Assembly: GCA_021296055.1 (NCBI GenBank)
Contig: JAGWBE010000022.1
Coordinates: 12,117 to 50,348 of the forward strand
DNA from: Dehalococcoidia bacterium
GTDB lineage: Bacteria; Chloroflexota; Dehalococcoidia; Lucifugimonadales; Australimonadaceae
DNA: 38,232 nt
Direction: 5' to 3'
The notes under the pieces were generated by a model. That model worked only from the letters and a program-made list of their open reading frames with translations, was not told the DNA's origin and did not search any database. The translations under genes were made by a program, and so were the position numbers. Below are positions 25,765 to 34,407 of this stretch, in pieces (positions within the stretch are counted from its first letter, which is position 1; every line of letters begins with the position of its first letter).

Positions 25765-27114
25765 ATGGTCGCCACCAAGAAGTACAGCATCATCGACACC
25801 GAGACCGGCGCCCTCGACCGCCGTATCTTCGTCGACGAGGACATCTACCAAGAGGAGCTCGAGAAGATCTTCGGGCGCGCGTGGCAGATGATCGGCCACG
25901 TCTCCCTCGTCCCCAATCCCAACGACTTCTTCCACACCTACATGGGCGAAGACCCCGTCATCCTCACGCGCGACAACACCGGCCAACTCCACGCCTTCCT
26001 CAACATGTGCCGCCACCGGGGCAACCGCATCGTGCGGGCCGACGAGGGCAACGCCAAGAACTTCATGTGCACCTACCACGGCTGGACGTTCTCCAACGAT
26101 GGGCGCCTCGAACACGTCCCCGGCGTCTCCGAGGCGTACTACGACGACCTGCCGGTGGACGAGTTGAGCCTGGTCGAGGCGAAGGTGGACACCTACGCGG
26201 GCATCGTGTTCGCGACGTGGGATCACGAGGCGCCGAGCCTGGAGGCGTACCTAGGCGACGCGCGCTGGTACCTGGACACCGCATTCAACCGACGGGCAAG
26301 CGGCACTATTGCCGTCGGCCCGATGAAGTGGTTGGAGCCGTGCAACTGGAAGACGCCGGTGGACAACTGCTCCGACAACTACCACGTGCCGGTTACGCAC
26401 CTGTCCAGCATGATCGCGCAGGAGAAGGTGCAAGGGCGCGGGCGCGTCACCCAGGAGCGCCAGTTCCTCAACAGCAACTTCAACCACATGTTCGTCAACG
26501 GCCACGCGCTCACCACGCAGGAGTTGGACGACGATAACGAAGACTCGCCCCGCTACTTCCACGGCGTAACGCAGGACAACGTCCACCAGTTCCGCGACTG
26601 GCAGCGAGAGGCATTGGAGCACGTGGAGGAGCGCCTAGGCACCTACCGCGCCCGCAAGCTGAACCTCACCAACCACAGCCTCTTCCCCAACGGGGTGCTC
26701 GGCTTCCGCCTCGCCCTCCCGCGAGGCCCGTTGATGACGGAGTTCTGGCACTTCGTCGTCTATGAGGCGGACGCGCCGGAGGTCATCGCCACGGCGTTGC
26801 GGACGGGTCACGGCAACAACAACGGAGCAGCGGGCCTGTTCGAGCAGGACGACATCGACAACTGGCGGCAAGTCAGCCTCTCCGCCGTCAGCCCCATCGC
26901 GCGCAAGTACGCGCAAGACCTCTCGATGGGCGTCGGCCGCGTCAATGGCGCCAGCAAGCTCCCGGGCGAAGTGTCGGAGCGCTACATCTCCGAGAACAAC
27001 CAGCGCAACTTCTACCGCCGCTGGGAGGAGTTCATGAACGCGGAGAGCTGGGCGGACGTCCCCCTGGACCCTATCACGGCGGAGTTCGAGGGCACGGCGA
27101 CTCTGCACGGCTAG
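25765..27114 (+). CDS. Rieske aromatic-ring-hydroxylating dioxygenase, alpha subunit
   Basis: A 449-aa protein. ATG 25765 is preferred over an upstream GTG because AGGAGG lies eight bases before it. The Rieske domain has CRHRGN (Cys82, His84) and CTYHGW (Cys102, His105). The catalytic motif NWKTPVDNCSDNYHVPVTH supplies the bridging Asp204 and iron ligands His207 and His212; the third ligand is probably Asp362 or Asp363 in FEQDDIDNW. All residues needed for a naphthalene/biphenyl-type oxygenase are present. No small beta subunit, ferredoxin or reductase follows, so partners must be encoded elsewhere or the enzyme works as an alpha-only oligomer. Confidence 0.92.
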   Translation: MVATKKYSIIDTETGALDRRIFVDEDIYQEELEKIFGRAWQMIGHVSLVPNPNDFFHTYMGEDPVILTRDNTGQLHAFLNMCRHRGNRIVRADEGNAKNFMCTYHGWTFSNDGRLEHVPGVSEAYYDDLPVDELSLVEAKVDTYAGIVFATWDHEAPSLEAYLGDARWYLDTAFNRRASGTIAVGPMKWLEPCNWKTPVDNCSDNYHVPVTHLSSMIAQEKVQGRGRVTQERQFLNSNFNHMFVNGHALTTQELDDDNEDSPRYFHGVTQDNVHQFRDWQREALEHVEERLGTYRARKLNLTNHSLFPNGVLGFRLALPRGPLMTEFWHFVVYEADAPEVIATALRTGHGNNNGAAGLFEQDDIDNWRQVSLSAVSPIARKYAQDLSMGVGRVNGASKLPGEVSERYISENNQRNFYRRWEEFMNAESWADVPLDPITAEFEGTATLHG

Positions 27115-27417
27115 CGGAGCGAACAGCTCCGGCGAGCCCAATGCGAAGGCCCTGCCAACTTGCGTCGGCAGGGCCCGGCAGACCCTCTCCTCGTGGCGCG
27201 ATTTAGAGAGGATCAGGAGGAGGGAGTTAGGAGCCGCCGCTGCCGCAGGGGAGACGCGGTCCTCGGTTAGGAGGGAACGCGGGCTAGGCTCCCGGCGTAT
27301 TCGGTTGTAGCGCCGCCTGCCCCTGGGCCTCGTCTTTCTGGCGGGCCCAGGGGACAGCGCTCGGATTCTTGCCGCGCGGTCGGAGGCATCTTCCGCGCGG
27401 CTTTAGGAAGTCGATTG
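27115..27417. other. Convergent spacer with three hairpins, no gene
   Basis: Between the Rieske stop and the ftsZ stop lie GGCCCTGCC/GGCAGGGCC (27148-27156, 27167-27175), CCCCTGGGCC/GGCCCAGGGG (27320-27329, 27344-27353) and a CCGCGCGG pair near 27374-27402. None has a clear U-tract. The first, 33 bp after the stop, most likely ends the Rieske transcript; the others may end the ftsZ transcript. No open frame here looks coding. Confidence 0.5.
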
Positions 27418-28503
27418 TTAGAGCTGCTCGCGCTGGCCTGTCCTAAGGAAGGGAGGCAGGTCGAGGTCGCTCTCCTCGCCCAGCGCGTCGCGCAGGAACT
27501 CGGAGATGGCGTCGCCTGGCATGGCGCCCGTCTCGACCGCGGGGAGGCCGGTGGCGATGATGGTTACGCGCACCTCGTCCTCCATCTTGAGGTCGGGCAC
27601 CATGCCGAAGATGATGTTGGCCTCCGGGTCGACGACGCGGCCAATGACGTTGGCCGCCTCTTGCACCTCGCGCAGTGTGAGGTCGAGGCCGCCGGTGATG
27701 TTGAAGAGCACGCCGCGCGCGCCCTCGATGTTAACGTCAAGCATGGGGCTGTTGATGGCGTTCTTGGCGGCTTGCACCGCGCGGTTCTCGCCCATAGCCG
27801 TCCCGATGGCCATCCACGCCGGACCGGCGCCGCTCATAATCGTCTTCACGTCGGCGAAGTCCAGGTTGATCTCGCCCGGGACGGTGACCAGCTCGGCGAT
27901 GGACTGCACGCCTTGGCGCAGCACGTCGTCCGCCACCTTGAAGGCCTGGTCGGCGGTTAGTTCGGCGTCGGCCAGGTGGGTGAGGCGGTCATTGGGGATC
28001 ATGATCAGGGTGTCCACCTTGTCCTTCAGCAGGGCGAGGCCGTCCTCGGCGTTCTTGGCGCGCCTGCGCCCCTCGAAGCCGAAGGGCTTGGTGACGACAG
28101 CGATGGTGAGGGCGCCGGTGTCGCGCGCCACCTCGGCCATGACGGACGCTGCGCCGGTGCCCGTGCCACCGCCCATGCCGGATGCGATGAACACCATGTC
28201 GGCGCCGCGCACCGACTCGTATAGCTCTTCCCGCGATTCCTCCGCAGCGGCGCGGCCGATCTCCGGGTCGCCGCCGACACCGAGCCCCCGTGTGAGCTTG
28301 TCCCCGATGCGGATCTTGACGGGCACATCCAGCCGCAGTAGGTGCTGGGTGTCGGTGTTGACAGCCAGGTACTCCACGCCCGGCACCCGCTCCTTGTACA
28401 TGCGGTTGACGGCGTTGCAGCCGCCGCCGCCCACGCCAATCACCTTCACTTGCGCCATGCCGTCCGCCGACAGCAGGTTGCTCGTTCCCATCGACTCCAT
28501 CAT
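27418..28503 (-). CDS. ftsZ: Cell division protein FtsZ
   Basis: A 361-aa tubulin homologue that polymerises with GTP into the division ring. Seen: VIGVGGGGCNAVNRM (21-35), the signature GMGGGTGTGAA (109-119), NTDTQ (49-53), NDRLTHLADAELTADQAFKVAD in the T6/H7 region, and the C-terminal peptide LDLPPFLR, which binds FtsA and other partners. The linker is short. GGGAGAG precedes the first of several close ATGs; MMESMG.. is taken as the start. It lies 78 bp downstream of ftsA on the same strand. Confidence 0.97.
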   Translation of the reverse strand: MMESMGTSNLLSADGMAQVKVIGVGGGGCNAVNRMYKERVPGVEYLAVNTDTQHLLRLDVPVKIRIGDKLTRGLGVGGDPEIGRAAAEESREELYESVRGADMVFIASGMGGGTGTGAASVMAEVARDTGALTIAVVTKPFGFEGRRRAKNAEDGLALLKDKVDTLIMIPNDRLTHLADAELTADQAFKVADDVLRQGVQSIAELVTVPGEINLDFADVKTIMSGAGPAWMAIGTAMGENRAVQAAKNAINSPMLDVNIEGARGVLFNITGGLDLTLREVQEAANVIGRVVDPEANIIFGMVPDLKMEDEVRVTIIATGLPAVETGAMPGDAISEFLRDALGEESDLDLPPFLRTGQREQL

Positions 28504-28556
28504 TTCTGCTCTCCCTTCGGGTCGGATAGACCGTAACGCGTGGTTTGTGTTTGGTT

Positions 28557-28574
28557 GCCCCGGCGCGCCGGGGC
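28557..28574 (-). promoter_or_regulatory. GC-rich palindrome in the ftsA-ftsZ gap
   Basis: An 18-nt perfect palindrome, GCCCCGGCGCGCCGGGGC, lies 7 bp after the ftsA stop. It could be a processing site, attenuator or mRNA stabiliser that adjusts FtsZ over FtsA levels. It has no U-tract. Confidence 0.4.
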
Positions 28575-28581
28575 GTTGGTT

Positions 28582-29847
28582 CTACGCCCGCGCCTCCGCG
28601 GGCCCGCGGAACATCAAGCGCGCCATCCAGCTCCGCAGGCGCTGCTGAACCGACGGCGAGACGGTGATGTCTTGGGCGACCGCGCCGGCGTGTCGGCGGC
28701 GGATGCCCCACAGCAACAGGCCGACCCCTGTTGCGAACTTGCTGTCTTCGAGTTCGAGCGGTACGCCCAGAGTGGCGGAGGGCGCGCCGAGGCGCACGGG
28801 GCAGCGCCCGTAGTCCAAGGCCACCTCCACCAGGCCGTGCAGGTTGGAGCAGCCGCCGGTAAAGACGATGCCGCCCATCGGCACGCGCTTGAAGCCCGCC
28901 TCGTTCACCTTGGCCAACACCATCCGCACTAGCTCGACGGCGCGGTCGTGCAGGAGGCGGTTGACGCGGTCGAGAGGCACGGTGCGCGGCGGGCCGCCGT
29001 CGACCCCTTGCAGCTCCACCTTACGCCAGCGGTCGCCGTTCTCCACCAGCGCCGAGCCGTACTTCACCTTGGCCTCTTCGGCCATCGCGGGCGCGAGGCC
29101 CATGCCTATGGCGATGTCGTTGGTGAACTGGTGGCCCGCGATGGGGAGCGCCGACGTGTACCAGACGGCACCCTCGTGGTAGATGGCGATGTCGCTCGTG
29201 CCGCCGCCGATGTCCACGAGCACTACGCCGCCCTGGCGTTCGTCGCCCGTGAGCACGGCCTCCGCGCTGGCCAGGTGCTCGAGAATCATCCCGCGCACCT
29301 TCACTCCAGCGCCGCGCACTGCGCGCGCTACGTTGTCCAACTGGGCGCTCTCGCCGACCACTACGTGGGAATCGACGCTGAGGCTGCGGCGCGCGGAGAG
29401 GCCGACGGGGTTGCGAACGCCGGGCGTGCCGTCCACGAGGTAGGCGCGGGGGATGACGTGGACGACGCGCCGACGGTCGTCGAGGCCGCCGCCAGCGACG
29501 GCGGATTCCAGCACGCGGTCGACGTCCGCCTCGGTAACGGCGTCCGTACGGTCTTGGAAGTCGAGGCTGGAAGCGGCGTTCGTGCAGGTCAGATGCGCGC
29601 CGGTGATGCCGACGAAGGCGGGAGGTAGGCGCTTGCCCAGCATCTGCGCCGCGTCCCGCACCGACTCGCGGATGGAGTCGGTCAACTCTTCCGCGCCAAC
29701 CACCAGACCCTTGCGCATGCCCATAGAGGAGGCGTAGCCGATGGCCACTACCTCCATCGCGCCGGACGGCGAGACCTTGGCGACGAGCGTCGCCACCTTG
29801 GTCGTGCCGACGTCGATGGCGGCGTAGAGCTTTCCGTTACCGGGCAT
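28582..29847 (-). CDS. ftsA: Cell division protein FtsA
   Basis: A 421-aa actin-family ATPase that anchors FtsZ to the membrane. Seen: phosphate-1 AAIDVGTTKVATLVA (9-23), the inserted 1C domain (about 85-165), VVLVDIGGGTSDIAIY (about 207-222), and IVFTGGCSNLHGL near 335. The C-terminal QQRLRSWMARLMFRG forms an amphipathic helix typical of the FtsA membrane anchor. The ATG lies inside the 3' end of rsmH (11-bp overlap), so translation is likely coupled. Confidence 0.96.
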   Translation of the reverse strand: MPGNGKLYAAIDVGTTKVATLVAKVSPSGAMEVVAIGYASSMGMRKGLVVGAEELTDSIRESVRDAAQMLGKRLPPAFVGITGAHLTCTNAASSLDFQDRTDAVTEADVDRVLESAVAGGGLDDRRRVVHVIPRAYLVDGTPGVRNPVGLSARRSLSVDSHVVVGESAQLDNVARAVRGAGVKVRGMILEHLASAEAVLTGDERQGGVVLVDIGGGTSDIAIYHEGAVWYTSALPIAGHQFTNDIAIGMGLAPAMAEEAKVKYGSALVENGDRWRKVELQGVDGGPPRTVPLDRVNRLLHDRAVELVRMVLAKVNEAGFKRVPMGGIVFTGGCSNLHGLVEVALDYGRCPVRLGAPSATLGVPLELEDSKFATGVGLLLWGIRRRHAGAVAQDITVSPSVQQRLRSWMARLMFRGPAEARA

Positions 29848-30718
29848 GGATCTTCTCCGCCACGCGCAGCTTGGCGCTTCGGCTGCGGCGGTTTCGGCTC
29901 GCCTCTTCAGCGGAGGGCCTAATCACCTTGCGGTTGACGGCCTCGAGGCGCTCGTCCGTACGCACGAACTCCTTGACCATGCGGTCTTCCAGCGAGTGGT
30001 AGGCGATGGTGACGAGGCGGCCGTTGTCGGCTAGGATGTCCGCCGCGCCGCGCAGGCCGGCCTCCAGCGCCGCGAGTTCGCCGTTGACGGCGATGCGGAG
30101 CGCCTGGAAGGTGCGCGTCGCGGGGTGGGTGCGTCCGCGGCCGTAGCCCGCTGAGCGGCGCACCACGTCGGCCAAGCGGGCGGCGTCGGCGATGGGCCGT
30201 GCGGCGACGATGCCCCGCGCGATGCGCCGCGAGCGCGGCTCCTCGCCGTACTTCCAGAGCAGGTCGGCCAACTCCTGCTCGCCGAGGCCATTCACCAGGT
30301 CAGCGGCCGTCCGCTCCTCGTCCGGGCCGAAGCGCATGTCCAGCGGGCCGGGGCGCTGGAAGGAGAAGCCGCGCTCTGCGCCGTCGAGCTGACGGGAGGA
30401 GAGGCCCAGGTCGAACAGGATACCGTGGGCGGGGGCGAAGCCCTCCGTCTTGGCGACGCATGCGACGCGGGCGAAGTTGGAGCGCACCATGCGCACGCGC
30501 CGGCCAAAGGCCGCAAGGCGGTCTTCCGACGCGTTCAGCGCCTCAGGGTCGGCGTCGAGCGCGAGCACTCGGCCGGTCGGGGCCGACGCCGCGAGGATTG
30601 CCGCCGTGTGGCCGCCGTCGCCCAGGGTGCAGTCGACGAAGGAGCCGCCTGCGCGTGCGCGCAGGCCTTCGACCGCCTCCGCCGACATGACCGGGTCATG
30701 GCGCTTGCCGCTGTGCAT
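29837..30718 (-). CDS. rsmH: 16S rRNA (cytosine(1402)-N4)-methyltransferase RsmH
   Basis: A 293-aa SAM-dependent methyltransferase that modifies C1402 in the 16S decoding site. Seen: HDPVM (7-11), the SAM site VDCTLGDGGHT (28-38), ILFDLGLSSRQLD, RGFSFQRPGPLDMRF, the helical insertion with FQALRIAVNGEL, and IAYHSLEDRMVKEF. It is the usual first structural gene of the dcw cluster, but mraZ is not upstream: the 253-bp spacer leads to an amidase instead. That spacer is relatively AT-rich, contains TTGTACTTGTAC (minus strand), and shows no textbook promoter. Confidence 0.96.
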   Translation of the reverse strand: MHSGKRHDPVMSAEAVEGLRARAGGSFVDCTLGDGGHTAAILAASAPTGRVLALDADPEALNASEDRLAAFGRRVRMVRSNFARVACVAKTEGFAPAHGILFDLGLSSRQLDGAERGFSFQRPGPLDMRFGPDEERTAADLVNGLGEQELADLLWKYGEEPRSRRIARGIVAARPIADAARLADVVRRSAGYGRGRTHPATRTFQALRIAVNGELAALEAGLRGAADILADNGRLVTIAYHSLEDRMVKEFVRTDERLEAVNRKVIRPSAEEASRNRRSRSAKLRVAEKIHAR

Positions 30719-30971
30719 GGGTTGCCTCGGCTGCGAAGTGGGCGGGAGTCCGAGCGAGACCCCTTACCCAAGCCAAAGGCAAACCTAACCATCGTTTGAG
30801 AAAAAGACACTTGGCCAGTCAGACGGATTTCAACGACTTTGGCCGCCGGGAGGCGCGCAATGCCGCCGCCAAGGGCGCTCTTTACGGCGGAGAATGCACA
30901 AATCCTTGTGCTTTCATCTAGTACAAGTACAAGAGTTATACGAAACTTCAGCCTGGAACCGCCGCCGCCCG

Positions 30972-32399
30972 CTAGGCTGCCGGGACGGCCTGCGGACGCG
31001 GGTCGATGGGCACGGCGTCGGCCAGGCCGACGGCCTGCTCGAAGAGCGCCGCGGCGGAGATGAGCAGGTCTTCCCTGCCGCGCGGCGCCATCAGCTGGAC
31101 GCCGACGGGCAGCCCCTCCTTGGTGAAGCCGACGGGGACGGCGATGACGGGGCAGCCGGTGAGCACCAGCGCCGAGCACATCACCAGCCATGAGATGTAG
31201 TCGTCGAAGTGCACGCCGTCCACGTCCGTCACGTAGCGCAGCTCGGCGTCGAAGGGCGGGACGATGACCGTGGGGGCGACGAGCAGGTCGTAAGTCTGGA
31301 AGAATTCGACGGCGCGGTAGAAGAAGGCGGCGCGGGCGCGCTCCGCCTTGGCTACGTCCTCCGCCGTCTGCTTACGGCCCGCCTCCACATTCCAGTGGAT
31401 CTCCGGCTTGATGAGGTCGCCGTGCTCTTCGATCACGGGACCGAGGTTGGCGAGGAACTGATGGGCGCGGAGGACGCGGAATACGTCGTTCGCGCCGGTG
31501 AAGTCCATCGTGGCCTCGTCCACGCGGGCGCCGATGGCCTCGAAGCGGCCCACGGCTGCGGCGCAGACCTCCCGCACCTGCGCCTGCACGGGCGATATGC
31601 CCAGGTCGGGGGTGTAGGCGACGCGGCTAGGCACGACGGGGTTGTCGACGGCGTCCACGTAGGGGCGCTCGGGCGCGGGCATACTGAGGGGGTCAGCCTC
31701 ACTGCATCCCGCCATCGCGTCGAGGAACAGCGCCGCGTCGCCGACCGTCCGCCCCATCGGGCCGTCGACGGAGAGCGTGCCGAAGGGGTTGTCCTTGGGG
31801 CCGGAGGGGACGCGGCCGGGCGAGGGGCGCAGTCCGACGACGCCGCAGAATGAGGCGGGGATGCGGAGCGAGCCGCCTAGGTCGCTGCCCGTGGCCAGCC
31901 AGACCTGCCCGGCGGCGAGGGCCGCCGCCGCGCCGCCGGATGAGCCGCCGGAGGTCATGCGGGTGTCCCACGGATTGCGGGTGCGCCCGAACACGTCGTT
32001 GAAGGTGGTGGCGCCTGCGCCGAATTCGGGGGTGTTCGACTTAGCAAGCACGATTGCGCCCTTGCGCTCGAGAGCGCCCACCAGCAGGTCTGAGCGCTGA
32101 GGCACGCTGTCGGCATAGGCGCGCGAGCCTTTGGTGCTCCGGACGCCGGCCACGTCCTTCAGGTCCTTCACGGCGATGGGCAGGCCGTGGAGGTAGCCGC
32201 GAGGCGGGTCGCCGGGCGTCTCGAGCGCGGCGGCGTGGGCGCGGGCGCGCTCGGCGGCGTGGGTGGGCAGCGCGTTAATCGCACCGTCCGTCTCGGCGAT
32301 GCGCTCCAGCGCCGCGTCGATCAGCTCCGACGACGAGACTTGCTTGCCGCGGAGGGCGCTCACCGCCTCGCGCGCGGTCATCTTGACGAGGTCGTTCAC
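30972..32399 (-). CDS. Amidase signature family hydrolase
   Basis: A 475-aa amidase with the Ser-cisSer-Lys triad: Lys78 (AVKDLKD), cis-Ser153 in TSGGSSGGAA, and the nucleophile Ser177 in GSDLGGSLRIPA, spaced as usual (24 residues). The family hydrolyses amides, including aryl amides, nitrile-derived amides and peptide amides; GatA is unlikely because no gatB/gatC is nearby. The start is GTG 32399 with a GGGGTAAGG upstream; an in-frame ATG at 32381 lacks a ribosome site. Upstream lie a phased GGGAC array and a TATAAT box. Confidence 0.9.
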   Translation of the reverse strand: MNDLVKMTAREAVSALRGKQVSSSELIDAALERIAETDGAINALPTHAAERARAHAAALETPGDPPRGYLHGLPIAVKDLKDVAGVRSTKGSRAYADSVPQRSDLLVGALERKGAIVLAKSNTPEFGAGATTFNDVFGRTRNPWDTRMTSGGSSGGAAAALAAGQVWLATGSDLGGSLRIPASFCGVVGLRPSPGRVPSGPKDNPFGTLSVDGPMGRTVGDAALFLDAMAGCSEADPLSMPAPERPYVDAVDNPVVPSRVAYTPDLGISPVQAQVREVCAAAVGRFEAIGARVDEATMDFTGANDVFRVLRAHQFLANLGPVIEEHGDLIKPEIHWNVEAGRKQTAEDVAKAERARAAFFYRAVEFFQTYDLLVAPTVIVPPFDAELRYVTDVDGVHFDDYISWLVMCSALVLTGCPVIAVPVGFTKEGLPVGVQLMAPRGREDLLISAAALFEQAVGLADAVPIDPRPQAVPAA

Positions 32400-32444
32400 T
32401 GGCCTACCTTACCCCTCTGATCGGCGGTGTTCCGGCATTTTTCT

Positions 32445-32555
32445 GTCCCATTTCGTCTCATTTACGGCCGAGGCGAGGGAGAAAATGGGACGGAGACGGG
32501 ACGATTCGGGACGGGAATGGGACGATCTGGGACAGGGAGTGGGGCGCTTTGGGAC
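32445..32555. promoter_or_regulatory. Helically phased GGGAC box array upstream of the amidase gene
   Basis: GGGAC starts at 32487, 32498, 32508, 32519, 32529 and 32551, with a degenerate GGGGC at 32541. The steps are 11, 10, 11, 10, 12 and 10 bp, one helical turn each. An inverted GTCCC at 32445-32449 lies 42 bp (four turns) from the first box. All boxes would face the same side of the DNA, as expected for cooperative binding of a regulator. The array sits between a TATAAT box and the amidase start. Confidence 0.5.
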
Positions 32556-32623
32556 AGGGGCCGGTTTGCCTCGACTTGTGCGAAGCGGCGGGCGGAGGGA
32601 AACGTTCGGGCGACCATATGAGA

Positions 32624-32654
32624 ATTATACGCTGCGGGGCCATCGTTTGGGCAA
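32624..32654 (-). promoter_or_regulatory. Possible amidase promoter
   Basis: On the minus strand a perfect TATAAT (32629-32624) is preceded at 19 bp by TTGCCC (32654-32649). The spacing is long and the -35 weak. The implied leader before the amidase GTG would be about 215 nt and would contain the GGGAC array. Confidence 0.4.
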
Positions 32655-32705
32655 CGAGCGAATGTCATAGGGATGGCGGGTCGCGTGGGGGGAACGCCTC
32701 CCCCA

Positions 32706-32842
32706 GCCCTCTCCCCCAAGAGATTAAAAAACCTTTTGTGGGGGATACCCCCACTCCCCCAGCCGAGGGGCTGGCCGGCACCCCCGCGTGAGGAGCGGGA
32801 TTACGCAAGGGTCTCCCTTCGCGGGGCGAACGGGAGAGGGCG
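32706..32842 (+). repeat. Dispersed intergenic repeat, copy A
   Basis: CCCCCAAGAGATTA, an A/T run, then the palindromic core TGTGGGGGATACCCCCAC (32738-32753 region), CAGCCGAGGGGCTGGCCG, GCGTGAGGAG, GGATTACGCAAGG and CTCCCTTCGCGG. The same order of blocks occurs at 36811-36960, and the right half occurs inverted at 4010-4058. No open frame or inverted terminal repeats were recognised. Confidence 0.7.
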
Positions 32843-32935
32843 GGAAGAGGGCGTGCCCGGGCGCAAGGGGGACGCCATAGCGCCACTAGGCAGCATGTGG
32901 TTAGAATCGAGGCGAACCCTCGAGGGAGTGGAGAC

Positions 32936-34339
32936 ATGACCGCCGTAACGCGCCTGCTGCCCCGCCGTCTACGCATCTTCCTCCTCGTCGCCGCCGTGCT
33001 GGCGGTCGTGGGCTTCTACGCCGGGCCGCTCTTCTCCACCGCGCGGGCGGCGGGGGTGGACAGCGAGACGCAGTACGTGCTGAACACCTTCTCCTTCCTG
33101 GTGTGGGGCGCGCTGGTGATGTGGATATGCGCGGGGTTCACGATGCTGGAGGCGGGTTCGGTGCGCACGAAGAACGCCTCGATGATCTGCATGAAGAACA
33201 TCGGGCTGTACTCCATCGCGGGGCTGGCCTTCTTCGTCATCGGCTACAACCTGATGTACGTGGACGTGAGCACGGGCGGGGTCATCGGCGCGTTCCGCTT
33301 CCTCTACGGGCCGGGAGAGGCCGAGAGGGCGCTGGTGGGCGGCGACGGCGGCGCGGTGGGCGCGGTGGTGGAGGCGGGATACTCCACGATGTAGGACTGG
33401 TTCTTCCAGATGGTGTTCGTGGCGACGACCGCGTCCATCGTCTCGGGCGCGATCGCCGAGCGGGTGAAGATGTGGTCGTTCTTCCTGTTCACGCTGCTGC
33501 TGACTGCCTTCCTCTACCCCATCGTGGGCGCGTGGACGTGGGGCGGCGGCTGGCTCGCCGACATGGGCTTTCAGGACTTCGCATGCTCGACCATCGTCCA
33601 TAGCACGGGCGGCTGGGCGGCGCTCGCGGGCATCATGATCCTCGGCCCGCGCCTCGGGAAGTTCCGGCGCGACGGCTCGGTGCGGCCCACGCCGCCCTCC
33701 AACGTCGTGCTGGTCAGGCTCGGCGTGTTCATCCTGTGGTTCGGGTGGTTCGGCTTCAACGGCGGCTCGCAGCTCGCCTTGGGCAGCGCGCTGGACGTGA
33801 CGGCGATGAGCCACGTGCTGGTGAACACGAACCTCGCCGCGGGCGCGGGCGTCATGGCCGCAATGGTCGTCTCGCGGCCGCTGCTGGGCCGGATGGACCT
33901 GTTCGCGACGCTGAACGGCGCCATCGCGGGGTTGGTCTCCATCACGGCGGGGCCGGACTTCGTCGACCACTATTGGGCGATCATCATCGGCGCTATCGGC
34001 GGCCTCATCTGCACGCTCGGCATCAAGCTGATGGAGAAGGCGAATCTGGACGACGTGGTGGGCGCGGTGCCCGCGCACCTGTTCGCAGGCATCTGGGGCA
34101 CGCTGGCGGTGAGCATCGTGGCAGGCGGCAACTTCGGCGTGCAGCTGCTGGGCGTGGTCGCCGTCGGCGCGTTCGTGTTCGCAGTGTCCTACGCGGCTTG
34201 GCGCGTGCTCGCCCTCACTCCGATGGGCCTGCGGGTGGACGCCAACGTAGAGCGCCTAGGCCAAGACGCAGCCGAGCTGCGCATCGAGGCTTACCTCGAG
34301 TTCGTGCTGATGCCGGAGCAAGACGACGAGCGGGAGTAG
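32936..34339 (+). pseudogene. amt: Ammonium transporter (Amt family) with internal amber codon
   Basis: A 467-codon frame interrupted by TAG at 33392-33394 (codon 153). Before it: an N-terminal hydrophobic segment, then WICAGFTMLEAGSVRTKNASMICMKNI, the Amt signature. After it, in the same frame: DWFFQMVFVATTASIVSGAIAER, IVHSTGGWAALAG (first pore His), and GAVPAHLFAGIWGTLA (second pore His). The stop falls just before the conserved DxFFQMVF helix, where family members often have Ser; TCG to TAG is a single change. If read through, all pore residues are intact. Amt proteins conduct ammonium across the membrane. No glnK lies beside it. Confidence 0.85.
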
Positions 34340-34348
34340 GGGGGGCCG

Positions 34349-34385
34349 GATCGAAGCGAGACTCTCGCTTTCACGGGAATCTCGC
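34349..34385. repeat. REP-like inverted repeat
   Basis: GATCGAAGCGAGACTCTCGC and CACGGGAATCTCGCCTC contain the CGAGATTCCCG motif seen at 4239-4282 and 36741-36780. It fills the spacer between the convergent amt and LLM genes. Confidence 0.5.
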
Positions 34386-34407
34386 CTCACTTCGGGCACC
34401 CGCTCCC

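Noticed and set aside
27115..27417. Structured non-coding RNA in the Rieske-ftsZ spacer
   Set aside because: The hairpins are simple and separate, with no promoter and no recognised RNA family. Terminator or processing roles are more likely.
27506..28648. 380-codon open frame antisense to ftsZ
   Set aside because: Ser/Arg/Pro-rich shadow of a highly conserved gene.
30719..30971. mraZ or MraZ operator upstream of rsmH
   Set aside because: No MraZ-like frame, and no convincing set of three TGGG-type repeats.
32445..32555. CRISPR array
   Set aside because: Five-base boxes at one-turn spacing, with no 20-40-bp repeats or spacers. The dispersed repeats elsewhere are also not regularly spaced.
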